Position numbers and translations under genes: made by a program. This document shows positions 1 through 10,424 of a stretch of 64,000 bases of DNA, in pieces (the stretch's first letter is position 1; each line of letters starts with the position of its first letter). Source of the stretch: Rhodamnia argentea (taxonomy: Eukaryota; Streptophyta; Magnoliopsida; Myrtales; Myrtaceae); assembly GCF_020921035.1 (NCBI RefSeq), contig NC_063152.1:10616001-10680000 (forward strand). The letters run 5' to 3'. The notes under the pieces were generated by a model. The model ran no database searches, was not told where the DNA came from, and saw only the letters and a list, made by a program, of their open reading frames with translations.

Positions 1-97
1 ACAGCAACATAAAGGTATGTTTCTCTTGTGGATACCGTCTGCGATAGATTCAAGCGTGTTCAACATAGTTTGACAGCATCACCTACACGAGGAACAA

Positions 98-815
98 TCA
101 TTTTGGTTTGCTCTTACTTGGGGTTATTCTTACGAGGATGCTAAGTAGCAATGGAACGCAGATTCCTCGGGTTACATCTGCTCGCCTCCCCTTGGTTTTC
201 TCTGAGAGAGAGCCCCTTACCAGTCTCGTCGCTGGTTCTTCATGCCGAATCGAATTCGAGTCGGGCAAGTAAAAACGCTGGCTGTTGCTGGGTCTGATCC
301 CGATCAGGCGACCAAGCGACACGCTGCTGTCTTGGAAGAAGGACGCCGACGACTGATCAGTCTCGCAAGAGAATAAGGCAACGTTCAACTCATTACACAC
401 AGCAGGCAGAATGCTAATACTAGGAAAGCGCATACTAGTTTCGAGCCAATTGTCACGAGCAACAAAAAGTTTGAAGTAGTTGAAATCATCCGTCGTGATT
501 CCGCGATTTCTTTTGGTGATTGAATGGTAGTTAGAAAAATATCAGGACCCCAACTGAAGTGAAGAAGTCCATGGTTTAATGCACCAGTTACACTAACCAT
601 GTTCTTCTTACATTGGAAGAGAAAGGGCCTAGTGACAATATTGAAGGTAGAATTACCTCTGTGTCAAGGGCAGAGGATGATAACGAGGAGAAACAGGTTG
701 AGGGCGCGCGAAAAGATCGGGGATCGACGGTTGCCGATTGTAAGCTCTCGAACAGCCTGAGTCTCAAGTTCATAATCTCGAGCCCGAGCGGCCATCCGAT
801 TCGCGCCTCCAAGTC
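98..815 (-). CDS. Uncharacterised At3g17950-like protein, two exons, ATG start missing
   Basis: Two minus-strand blocks join in frame: exon 1 about 812-657 and exon 2 352-98 (stop at 98). The donor is GAG|GTAATT and the acceptor GATCAG|TCG. The joined product is about 136 residues. It starts EARIGWPLGLE, passes across the junction as ALDTE then SSASFFQDSSVSLGRLIG, and ends in a basic tail. The pattern 'WPLGL' plus 'DTE-S-FF-D-S-LG-LIG' is what I recall of plant proteins annotated as uncharacterised At3g17950-like; no biochemical role is known to me. The place where a start is expected (812-810) is TTG, with an in-frame stop four codons upstream (819-821), so no ATG opens this frame before codon 14. 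Either an upstream exon is spliced in, a non-ATG start is used, or the gene has lost its start. Confidence 0.55.
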
Positions 816-1779
816 CTTTTACAATAGAGATAAACCTCGGTCTCTTTCAAATCATGCATACAAAAGGCAACTAATAATTCCTATTCCATATGATTTACAG
901 AGGAACAAATTGGTAAGAGGGGAATCAGATAAATTCACATAAAGCATTGCCAAGAAGAATGACAGCCCGAGTGTCCAGTGTCCTAACTGATGTTCTAATG
1001 ACAAATTGAAGTCAAAATGGTTCCTTTTCAATGCCATTGTCATCACAATGAATCAGGGTATCAAGCTCAGGCATGCCATGACAATAGCAGCTCAAGAGCT
1101 CGGAAACCGTACCAAACTTCTTCAGTTTTTGAAGAAAGCAGAGGACTGTCTGATGTGATTCAGCCAGATGAAAAACTGGCAAATCAAGAAGAGTTATGAT
1201 TCCATCTCTCTCTGTCTCTCATCCTGTTAACAAGAAAGGCGCTGAAACTGAACCCATCGAAGGGTCGTACGACACCCGCGAGAAGCTCTCTTTCTCTCTC
1301 TCTCTAAACTGATGGCGGCTCCGGAAAGATCGACGAACATGGTCGTGTCAATGGTCCGAAAGAAGATTCATGGAGGTAAATCATGGACGCTAGTTACAGT
1401 CCTACTGAACCAGCAGAATTCGACTAGAATGAAGAACAAAATGAAGTGGGAGATCACATAACTGCTAATAGCTCTGTTACCTCTGTATCCATCTGGTGTT
1501 GTAGAGCCCCGTACAGAGAGAAGTCAAAGATAATGAAGATCACTGATCACCCAAACGCATTAAAAGCTTTCGCTTTTCCGGATGGTCCGTTCATAGACTT
1601 GCCAAGTCTCTCAGGCCCCCCTAGAAATTTCTTTCTTAAGCATTGGTATTTAGTGCATTATGGCCCCACTGATCTGGTTTTAGCCTTCAAGTCATAGTTG
1701 GTGCAGCTCTGAAAATTACCGCAATCCTTCCCTAAAAGGAACAGATTAACCGCCCAACCTTTACAGCCAAATTGCATGT
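816..1779. other. Gene-free stretch, no recognisable feature
   Basis: No coding region is recognised. Plus-strand open stretches at 1017-1199 and 1313-1461 have no domain I know, although the first reads with a plausible hydrophilic composition. A CT-rich run lies near 1290-1305. Confidence 0.5.
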
Positions 1780-1965
1780 TAGGAGTGCGCAGCAGAAGTC
1801 TCCAAGAGAGAGCTTAAGTCCGAATCCGTCAACATATACAGTTGGATCCACCTTCACTCAAAAGCTTAAGCCAATGAGTTATGGGTCAATTATGATATAT
1901 TAACTGCCTAAGACCACATAAATTCTCCGATATGGTACTTCTTTGACAGGACTCACATGTATATC
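1780..1965 (-). repeat. Solo LTR-like fragment of the family forming the 49.9-50.6 kb TRIM
   Basis: Read on the minus strand this matches the two direct repeats at about 49.9 and 50.35 kb. Shared blocks include the cagttaatatat-type core, a 'cccataactcattggctta' segment and a 'ttcggacttaagctctctct' segment. The order of blocks is the same, so this is a third, inverted, solo copy. Confidence 0.6.
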
Positions 1966-2484
1966 TCAACATTGCCAATCAATTATGTGTGTTGGGAAAT
2001 CTCGCTAATCTCACAAGAGATCTTGGATTCATGTTTCGACAAGCGAAGCGAATCACAACATTCACACATTCTCGGATGAAGTTACCGTTTGAATGTACAC
2101 GTACCGAGTTCTTAATGGAAATCCGATTTCAATCTACCCTTTGAACGGTTTGATCAAGATTGTGCAAGAAAAGTTTGTTGACCACACATCTCACGGTTGA
2201 GAGACAGAGGAAGGAAAGGGAGAGAATGAGAAGCGCTCCGGAATGTCACCTGTCAGTTTTTGGATGGGTGAGACTGAAGGTTCAGTCTTTGGTGCATTTG
2301 ATGTCCTCTCTCTAATTATCACTCTCCTGTTGATTGAAGACAAAATTGAATGCGAGCATTGATGGATCATCACCACCGTGAATTAAACGTAACGTTACAT
2401 CTCGTGAAGACTCCGTAGCTGACACCCTGACTTCACCATGAAAATAAAAAATGAATAAAATTACATAAAATAATGAGCAATCGC
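1966..2484. other. Gene-free stretch
   Basis: No gene, RNA or structured repeat was recognised here. A short minus-strand open stretch at 2191-2376 has no recognisable similarity. Confidence 0.45.
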
Positions 2485-3000
2485 CACAGATAGTTCATCA
2501 ACTTTGATTTAGCGTGTAACGTCGTCTTTCAACTTTTAATTTGTTCAATATCATTTCGAGATTGGTAAATATTCAATCACGTCTCATAATTTATTCAAGT
2601 TGATGGTATTCACCGATGTGACTTTCAATCCGCTAAATTTAAATGGTAGACAACAAAAAATAAAGTAACACATCAATTATCCAAGTAAGATATCTATCTC
2701 AAATCAGGTTATAATAATCGACATCATCAAATAACGATAAATATACTAACGCCCTTAATTTTTTTCCTATTTCCAAAGTAAATAGATTTAAAAAAATGGA
2801 TAAATTGACTCGTCAATCTAAAACTCTAACTCAACGTATAATAAGCAATGTCATTAAATAATGTTCAATTTATTGTTTGAGCAAACGGACGGACTATATT
2901 AAATATTCACCAATTGTTTATGGACCACATTAAATAAATCAAAAGTCCAATAATAATATTGCATGTCAGGTCAAAATTTAAAGATTATTTGTATTATTTT
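2485..3000. repeat. Foldback repeat family F1, copy 1
   Basis: The left arm contains 'cttttaatttgttcaat'. The right arm contains reverse-complement-type motifs such as 'ggaccacattaaataaatc' and ends 'gattatttgtattatttt'. The same arm motifs recur in the same order at 5.5, 8.0 and 10.1 kb. The central region is longer than in the other copies. No coding capacity is visible, so this looks like a non-autonomous, hairpin-forming element. Confidence 0.55.
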
Positions 3001-3361
3001 TTTTGTGAATAGAAGGATATAGTGAGAGAGTCTCTAGACTTCGAAATTCTTACAAGAAGCGCAGCGGGAAAATTAGTACAAGTAGTGCTAGTTGGCCAAT
3101 TCCTAAATCACTCAATTTATAAATGGACACCCGTTGAAAATTATTTTGTCATTGTAGTAGTGGTTGGCCTCTCCAATCATAGCTCACAGGCTGGACCATC
3201 ATATCAAAGAGAACCCCAGCTTCATAAGTATTGCTACGGAGGCATCTTGTAATATTCCACTGTAGTTTTCAAGTACTTGGAGGATTTCTGACCATTGGTT
3301 TCTAGATGTCCGAGTTGCAAAGTCCGAAGCTACTTGTCAGAGTTTTCTTTAACTCCTCTTT

Positions 3362-3805
3362 ATTAGGGGTGATCGGTTTCCAATCTAATCCGATTCTCCT
3401 CAAACATCGAGAACTGGACAGGTGGTCTCGGTTTTCAATTTTTCGAAACTAGGAACCGAACCACCGGTCAGATCCAATTCCCAGGCGATTCCATTGGATC
3501 GGACACATGCAAAAAAAAAAAAATACATTATTCCTAATATGGAGCACATGAGCTTGGTTACTTTCAAAAAATAAAACAGAATGTAACTAAAAAATAGAGA
3601 GTGCCAATAGCTTCTCAATTTGATAAAATTTCTTGGACACCCTTAACAAATAAAGAGAGAGTAACTTAAAAAAAAAATTGATCGGTCTTGTCCGGGCGGT
3701 TCGGTCCTAGGACTCTAGAACCGGGAACCGGACCGCCACTCCCGGTCCGGTCCGGTCCTGGTAGTCCTAGTTCGGGTGGTCCGATTTGCTCACCACTACT
3801 CTTTA
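3362..3805. repeat. GGAACCGG-type element F4, copy 1
   Basis: It starts 'ttaggggtgatcggtttcc' and ends near 'gctcaccactact', close to an inverted TAGGGGTG/CACCCCTA terminus. Between them are many GAACCGG and CCGGTCCGG motifs in both orientations. The same architecture recurs at 6.3, 11.8, 31.3 and 53.4 kb. I infer a non-autonomous DNA transposon, possibly hAT-like; no transposase is present. Confidence 0.5.
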
Positions 3806-4036
3806 TGCTCAATTTATTTTACGAAAAATGAATAATTTGAAAATGATATATATATTTTTACAATTAAAATAATTAACTAATGAATATTTTTATTATCAAC
3901 AATAATTTAGATCTAAATACTTTTGGGGACGATGCAAATATTTTTTGTTCACTCGTTTTTTATAGCAACATAAACGATCATTTTCAGAGAAAGATTTTTT
4001 GAATTTTTCATTTTTTGCCAAACAAACGGAGCTTAA
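3806..4036. repeat. AT-rich foldback fragment (F5 type)
   Basis: The segment is AT-rich and ends 'tttttgccaaacaaacgga'. This resembles the right edge of the palindromic element at 41.7-42.4 kb ('tttttgcgaaacgaaccggg'). The LINE at 4037 appears to have landed at its edge. Confidence 0.35.
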
Positions 4037-5410
4037 AAGAAGATGAGAGTGGATTGGGAATCCGTAGGCTTGTTGATTATAATAAGGCGATGACACTTAA
4101 GCATATTTGGATTCTTTTCACCGATAAAAAGTCCTTGTGGTGCAAGTTGATTCACTCAACTTTCTTGAAGAAAACAAACTTTTGGGTAGCTATTCGACCC
4201 ATCCTTTGTTCTTGGGCGTGGAAGAAAATATTGGACCTCCGCTCCGAGTTTATTTACAGTTTAGATGGAGGGTCGGCAATGGGCTTTCGACATCTTTACG
4301 GTTTGATTGTTGGCATTCCCTTGGCCCCTTACACAAGTTGTTCTCAAATGGGGAAATTAACCGATCAAGGATTCCTCATGATGTATCCGTTCAATCTTTC
4401 TATGACTCGGTTTGACTTCCGTCTTGTACGTTGGACACCATCTTGGCTTGGCCGGAGCCAGGCCCTTCTTTTGTTGCCAAGAGATTGGATGAACTTACTT
4501 GGCAAGGTCACTCATCCGGAGCTTTCTCGGTTGCTTCAGCTTGGGAGCTCATTAGACCAAGACCTAGACCAGTCCATTGGCATTCTTTTGTGTGGGATCG
4601 CATCATTACCCCACGGCATGCTTTCCTTATGTGGTTAGTCTCTTTCAACCGTATTCCCACTCAAATTTTACTGCTTCAATATCATAGGATAGTTTATGGT
4701 GTTTGTGCTTTTTGCTGCTCTAGACCGGACTCCGTTGACCATCTGTTTTTTGGTTGCGCGATCACCGGTAGCTTAGCTTTATTTTGGGCCTCTAAATGTA
4801 ATTTACATTGGCGGAACCGTCCATGGCACGATCATATCCGTTGGGCGACACATCACCTTGGTGGGCGGCTCCTTCTCCCACTGTATTGCTAGATTTTCCT
4901 TCGGTGCCTTATGTCACTTGATTTGGACCGAGAGAAACAACATCTTGTTAAGAGATAAACCTCTTCTAGTGCCGGCAATTATTAATCATCTTGTCAAGGT
5001 TGTCAAAGATAAAGCTCTCTCTTTTGGTCGCATTAAAGATGATCTGTGCAGTAGGCGTTTGCAAAGAAATTGGGGCCTCCCTCCCTCTATTTTTGAGGAA
5101 ATTCCCCGTTGCCTTGTAGTTGGTCTTTCCTTTTTTCTTCCTTCTGGCCACTGTTTTGGCTATGTAGATTCGCTCTAGGCTAGACCGGTTATATAGTGGT
5201 TTCTTCTTTTCCTTTGCTCGACCGCTTGTTTGGCCCTTTACTCTTGTTGTTGTATTTTGTTTTGCCGCTTTACCGTTGCACCCATTAGGGCATATTAGTG
5301 TGTCCTAATTGGGTCATGATTTTTGTGTCCGGCAATCACTTGTTCCGGCTCTTTGGAAGTTATATACATACTTACTTTACCAAAAAAAGAAAAAGAAAGA
5401 AGAAACAACA
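4037..5410 (+). mobile_element. 5'-truncated LINE (non-LTR retrotransposon), reverse transcriptase C-terminal zinc region, frameshifted
   Basis: Three plus-strand frames carry consecutive pieces of one protein. About 4037-4260 reads SGLGIRRLVDYNKAMTLKHI. About 4250-4890 reads WRVGNGLSTSLRFD, then WQGHSSGAFSVASAWELI, then CAFCCSRPDSVDHLFFGC. About 4870-5130 reads FSFGALCHLIWTERNNI. The Cys-Cys-His-Cys block is the zinc-binding domain (zf-RVT) typical of the C-terminus of plant L1-type LINEs. Frameshifts near 4260 and 4870 and a stop near 4415 make it dead. The 3' end is A-rich (5378-5410). GAGCTTAA occurs on both sides (4029-4036 and 5411-5418), a probable 8-bp target duplication extendable to 12 bp with one mismatch. 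Confidence 0.85.
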
Positions 5411-5529
5411 GAGCTTAAGTCTACCTTGTCAATCCGATCAAAGGCATCGACACATTGTCTATGCTAGAATCAGTGGACTCACAAGGGATTCCTTTCTCAT
5501 AACTCGATTGCAAGGTGCTTTGTAAGAAT

Positions 5530-5785
5530 TAAACATTAATTTATTCAATGTGATTTTTGAACTTTTAGTACATATTCAACTTAGTCTTTGAACTAGATCA
5601 TCTAATGAGCAGATTGAATCCAATGATATAATATTTTATAAGACTAAATTAAAAATTTACCAAAAGTTCAAGGTTCACATTGAATAAACTAAAATTTCAA
5701 GAATCACATTACACATTCTGTTAAAGTTGAGGGATCATATTGCAATTGGGGCAAAGTTCCAGGACTATTCGTGTAATTACCCTAA
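5530..5785. repeat. Foldback repeat family F1, copy 2
   Basis: The left arm has 'ttatttattcaatgtgat'-like and 'agtacatattcaactt' blocks. The right arm has 'accaaaagttcaaggttcac' and ends 'ggactattcgtgtaatta'. Arm order and partial inverted complementarity match copies 3 and 4. Confidence 0.55.
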
Positions 5786-5829
5786 AAAGGAAAAAAAAAA
5801 AACAACTTGGGAATTATGAAGATAAATCG

Positions 5830-5990
5830 ATGCACGTGTTGGTTAGAAAAGTTTCACATCCGGGATTTGATGTGGAATAAAGCAGTTAATAAATCTTATT
5901 CGACCTGTAATTCATTGGCTTAGGTTTTTTTGAGTGAGGCAAGTCCAATTGAATATCTTGGTGAGACCGCTCTTGAGTTCTCTTTGCTGA
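5830..5990 (+). repeat. Diverged LTR-like fragment of the TRIM family
   Basis: The blocks 'tggttagaaaagtttcacat', 'agcagttaataaatc' and 'taattcattggcttaggttt' follow the same order as the terminal repeats at 49.9-50.6 kb, with more divergence. From 5990 to 6290 nothing is recognised. Confidence 0.45.
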
Positions 5991-6504
5991 TCCCGCGGAA
6001 GAACTTCCCAACAATTTGAATGGTTCTCGTATGGTGCTGAGATAAGAGCTTCACTATGGCCTCTGGTTCTACTTCTTGCTCCATTGGGCTTCAAATAAAC
6101 GAACTCGCCTTGTATGGGCCTGGGGTGGTTTGTAAGCCCATAGAGAAAGGCCTTTGCCTAGGTTTAGCGAAATTGGACCAGCCCAATAAGCTGAATCCCC
6201 TGTTCTGAGCCCATCCAGACAACGGATGGGATACAGGACTCACTCATGCTGATGTGATTCTAGGATTTTTTATTTCGTTGCTTCGAGTTTAAATTAGGGG
6301 TGATTGGTTTCAAAGGTAAGTTCTAGATCAAGAACCTAAAATCTACCATGTCAAAGTCGGTTTTCTAATTTCGGAACCAAGAACCGAACTAGTTTCCTTA
6401 GGAACAAGCCTGAAATCTACTCAGCCCATTTCAGGGTCAACCCACGAACGGAGCCCAACTTTAAGTATTATAATTGTTCAGAAAAAATTGTTTATGTGAA
6501 TAAT

Positions 6505-6594
6505 ATGTGGTAAAGTGGTTAAGGCATGATGGATTTCCTAATCTTCCTAGGTTTGAAACCCATCTCCAAAACATTTATTTATTTTTCAAACAAA

Positions 6595-6597
<3 letters not shown>
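6505..6597 (+). repeat. Probable tRNA-derived SINE fragment
   Basis: A box-like 'tggtaaagtggttaaggc' is followed about 30 bases later by a B-box-like 'aggtttgaaacccatc', the spacing of an RNA polymerase III promoter. There is no cloverleaf, so it is not a functional tRNA gene. Confidence 0.5.
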
Positions 6598-6641
<44 letters not shown>

Positions 6642-6658
6642 TGAGAGAGAGAGAGAGA
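6598..6658. repeat. GA/CT microsatellite
   Basis: An almost uninterrupted (GA)n run of about 60 bases with one GTG interruption near 6640. Confidence 0.95.
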
Positions 6659-6790
6659 TTGAGAAGCCAAAAACCGGTTGAAAGCCCATATCAAAATCAA
6701 TTCATGGTATGATATTGAGTAAGGCTGGTTCGATCCGATTCGGTTCTGAAATTGAACTAGCCCGATTGCTCCCCAGTCTAAACATGCTCA

Positions 6791-7971
6791 TTAAACTCGT
6801 AAGTGGAAATGACATTTCCCTTTCTCCATAACGGTGTATATGTTAAGTACTCTTTTTCTAGTTTGTCATTTCGCTTTTGGCACATGCACATTCCACCCAC
6901 TGTCATATCCACAACACAAGAAGAGGAATTGCAACCTGGATTTTGGGGCAAGCCGAAGGTTGAGGACCTGCTTGAATGGACCACTTGAGGGAGGGCCCAA
7001 CCAATTCATTGCGGTTGATCAAACATGCATTGCCTCTGCATTATGAAGTTGGCCACATTGATGACATCACAAAACGTGGTTGGTTGGGGTGATGGTGATT
7101 ATGTCGTCCAGAGGATGACCCTTTTTCTCTTTTTCAACTCATTTTTTTAGCCCTTCTCTTCCCAACATCATGATTGCTGATTCAATGATAATTTTTCCCT
7201 TTTTTGTAAGGTAAAATTGGTGCCTTTTGTGAAGTTGGGTTCCACGAGTCCATGAAGGCAAGGCACTGGCAGAAATTAAAGCTGCAATCGAAATTTTTAC
7301 AGCTGTTTGCTGTCATGGCACTCCTCATGTTACCTTGGTTTTGGTTGATGAACAAATTGATGGGTCACCTTTGCCAAAGGGGAAGGGCAAAAGAAAGACT
7401 TACTTAAAGCATCTGTACGATCGTCTGCGGTGATTGTCCCACGTGCAAAATCGCCCTCGTGCTAGTGGGGAGCACGAAGTATCGAGTTCGATTCCTATTC
7501 GATCGAATCTCTTCAGATCGGGTGCTCGGAGAAATAGTTGTCGCAAATCCTCTAGTGTCGAAATGAATGACTTGCTATCTATCGCACAAAATTCGACTCG
7601 ACGGGAGTATGACTACGATCTCGGTTCTTCCCTGAACAAGAAGCGACAAGAGAGAACCGCAAACAGCACGTCGTGGATAGGTTATGGACCCATGCTTGAC
7701 CAAAACCCTAGACAAAACCCTAGAAAACGCCTTCACTTTTGAGTGTCAAAAAAGACTCGCAGACCCTAAAAGCCCTTTAGATTGACGAGCCCCATTCGAC
7801 TCCAAACGAGTCGTCCGTCCGTCAATCAAGGAGATGAATGGGCGGTCGATAGGATGCTGTCCTTTCTTGTTATTTCCATTCGAGTCTTTCAACGGCGATC
7901 TTTAACTCAATTTGGTTTGTACGGTCAGGACCTTTGCGCTTCGCCCATGTGGCTTACGTTCGCGTAATACA
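6791..7971. other. Gene-free stretch
   Basis: No gene is recognised. The longest open stretch (7434-7742, plus) uses a non-ATG first codon and is Arg/Ser/Asn-rich with no known motif. The 7440-7960 block has retroelement-like GC content but no identifiable domain. Confidence 0.4.
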
Positions 7972-8352
7972 AGACAAAGATAATGACATAAATAATTTAT
8001 AAATTTTTAATTTATTCAATATGATCTTTAAACGTTAGTCTAATGTTCACTATGATTCCCGAACTTCTAATTTGTTCGATGTGAATCAAAAACTTTTTAT
8101 ACATGTTTAAAGTAGTCCCTCAAATATACGAAAATGTTTAAGATTGAGGACAACAACGAACATTTTAATATATTCTAGGGACTAAATTGAACATGTACCA
8201 AAAATTTAGAGACTATATTAAACAAATTGAAAGTTGAGCGACTACATCGCACATTAGGCTAAAATTCATAGACTACATTGAACAAATTAAAAATTCATAG
8301 ACTTACATTGTATGTTGAGTCAAAGTTCATAGACCATCTGTGTCATTTTCAC
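7972..8352. repeat. Foldback repeat family F1, copy 3
   Basis: The termini are inverted: 'aatgacataaataatttata' on the left and 'agaccatctgtgtcatttt' on the right. The arms pair around a centre near 8140-8170 ('gaaaatgttt' against 'gaacatttta'). The right arm contains 'actaaattgaacatgtacca', complementary in type to the left-arm 'tacatgtttaaagtagtccc'. Confidence 0.65.
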
Positions 8353-9074
8353 TAAAAGACACAAGGGACCTCATTGCTTTGCGACCTTGAAACCCAGGTG
8401 ACAACAGATAGGTTCGATCTTCTCGACCGGCCTCTTAAACAGTGCACGATCCTTGAAGGACACAATTGACACAGACAAGCTAGATCTACCAAAGTAGATA
8501 TTGGAGACATCTACCCATTTGCCACGGATTAGGTGACCGAGGAAGGAGGGAGTTGTTGAGGTGAGGACCTTGGAATCTTGCGTCCAATGGCCGTGTTTGC
8601 TGATTAATTATATTGCTACTATGATGACAACTAGGGTTTGAATAATGGGGACAAGCGAAACTGATCAGACCAACCCTATTCGAAAAGCAAGGACGTTAAA
8701 ATTGAATCTATCAAAGTCCTAACACTCTACGCCAAGTAGGTTGGGTTGGTCATGTATCCCTCTACTTGGAATAGAAAGGATCGTAAATAAGTGCCTGAAA
8801 TCCGAGGGATGTGAACAGTTATCATAGTGAAGCACAAAGAGAAGGAGAGTTAGTTTGGCTATCATCATCAGAATTAAGTGTAATGTTATGTGAGAGTTTG
8901 AGAGCATTGAAAGACAAGTCTTGTTAGAAAGTCCAATCTAAAATTTCGAGTTTACAGAGAGCGTATAAACTCATAACGACATGTGAAAATTGATGAAGGG
9001 GAGCCGCGATATGCATTTTGCGGAAAACTTTGATAGTTTTAGTTGGGGGAGAAATATGGTAGAGAGATATGAGA
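8353..9074. other. Gene-free stretch
   Basis: Nothing was recognised on either strand apart from short open stretches without any family signature. Confidence 0.4.
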
Positions 9075-9550
9075 ATAAAATGACAAAAAAGTCATAAACA
9101 TATTGCACTTTTGTCAATTCACATCTAAACCTTTTAATTGCGTCAATTGAGTTGCAAATCTTTTCACGTTTTGCCAATTGAGTCTATCTGGCCAAGTTTA
9201 GCCAAAAATCACCGACATAGACACCGATCGTCCTATGTGGCATGGCTGTGCAAACGTGGACAAATTTCAATAATATTTTAATTATTTTTCTATTCTTTCT
9301 TCTTTCTTTTCTTTCAAAATTTTCCTTAAAAAAGTGGCCGACGAGGGTTGGCAAGTCCTCGCTTGCCACAATAAGCAAAAAAAGAAAAGAAAAGAAAAGA
9401 AAAGAAAAGATAAAAATAAAAAAAATCAAAATATTATTAAAAATTATTTATATCAACGTTAGCCGTGTCATATAACACGATTGGCGTCCATGTCAGCAAT
9501 TTTATGCAAAAATTGACTAGATGAAATTAATTGATAAAATATAAATAGAT
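9075..9550. repeat. Foldback repeat family F2, copy 1
   Basis: The left arm carries 'gtcaattgagttgcaaatc' and 'ttttgccaattgagtctat'. A GC-rich centre near 9330-9370 ('gccgacgagggttggcaagt') is followed by an A/AAAAG-rich arm and a complementary end with 'tatcaacgttagccgtgtca'. An (AAAAG)n stretch lies at about 9376-9411. The same plan is seen at 42.8-43.4 kb and in part at 62.2 kb. Confidence 0.5.
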
Positions 9551-9862
9551 TTATATTTTAATTGGCATAATTAAAATATTTAGTAAGTACGATAAGTATA
9601 GGATTTGTTTGGATGATTTTCTCAAGACATGACGGTGGAGTTGTGAGAGATGCCATTGGGTGCTAAATTGACGTGGACATTACTGGTGAAGAGGCAATAG
9701 TGGGGCACTACTGTCGAGGAGGAGAGTTTTGCAGCACCTAAATTTATATGGTGTGCTGGCAATTTGGCATGGCATGGGATGTTGGGATTGGATATGGAAG
9801 AATGGGTATAGCTGGATTTGACAAAGACCAACTTTTTTGTCCTCTTTTTGGGTTGGTGTGGT

Positions 9863-9879
9863 GGGGTGGGGTGGGTGGG
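9863..9879 (+). other. Canonical G-quadruplex motif
   Basis: Four G-tracts (4, 4, 3 and 3 long) are separated by single T loops, within a longer G-rich stretch at 9849-9894. The surrounding 9.55-10.09 kb otherwise holds no recognised feature. Confidence 0.75.
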
Positions 9880-10091
9880 TTGTGGTGGGGGGGCAATGTA
9901 CATGTAAATACTCAATGGTGAGCTTTTTTATCAAGTGCTTGTAGGAGGCATTTCAAGTGCTAGAAATTTGTGAAATTAAGGCTGTGTATAATCACTGCAT
10001 TACCATGGTAGTGAGGCCTATTGTCTTATGATGCATTCAAAGACTTGGTAGCCAAGCAATGTGTGGGACCTAAAACATCATTTTAATTTGG

Positions 10092-10424
10092 GATAATAAT
10101 ATAGATGGTCCCCGAATTTTAGTCCAATGTAATTCATAAACTTTTAATTTGTTCAATGCCGTCTCTGGACTTTGCACTAGTGTGTAATATGGTCCATGAA
10201 CTTTAAATATATTTAATGCGATCTCTAAACTTTTGATACATGTTCAATTTAGTTCCTTAACTATATGAAAATGTTCGATGCTGTCATTCCATTATTTCAA
10301 GCTCAATAAAAACATCAAACATTTTCATATAGTTTATAGACTAAATTGAATATGTATCTAAAGTCTATAGACCACGTTGCATATTTGATCAAAATTTAAG
10401 GATCATTTGTGTTATTTTATATTT
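10092..10424. repeat. Foldback repeat family F1, copy 4
   Basis: This is the clearest palindrome of the family. Near the centre 'aactatatgaaaatgttc' faces 'aacattttcatatagttt'. Further out 'gatacatgttcaatttagt' faces 'actaaattgaatatgtatc'. Confidence 0.7.

Larger units (their letters stand above)
6292..6790. repeat. GGAACCGG-type element F4, copy 2, with internal SINE-like piece
   Basis: It opens with 'ttaggggtgattggtttc', carries 'cggaaccaagaaccgaact', and closes with 'ggttcgatccgattcggttc'. A tRNA-like piece and a long GA run (see separate entries) lie inside it. Confidence 0.45.
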
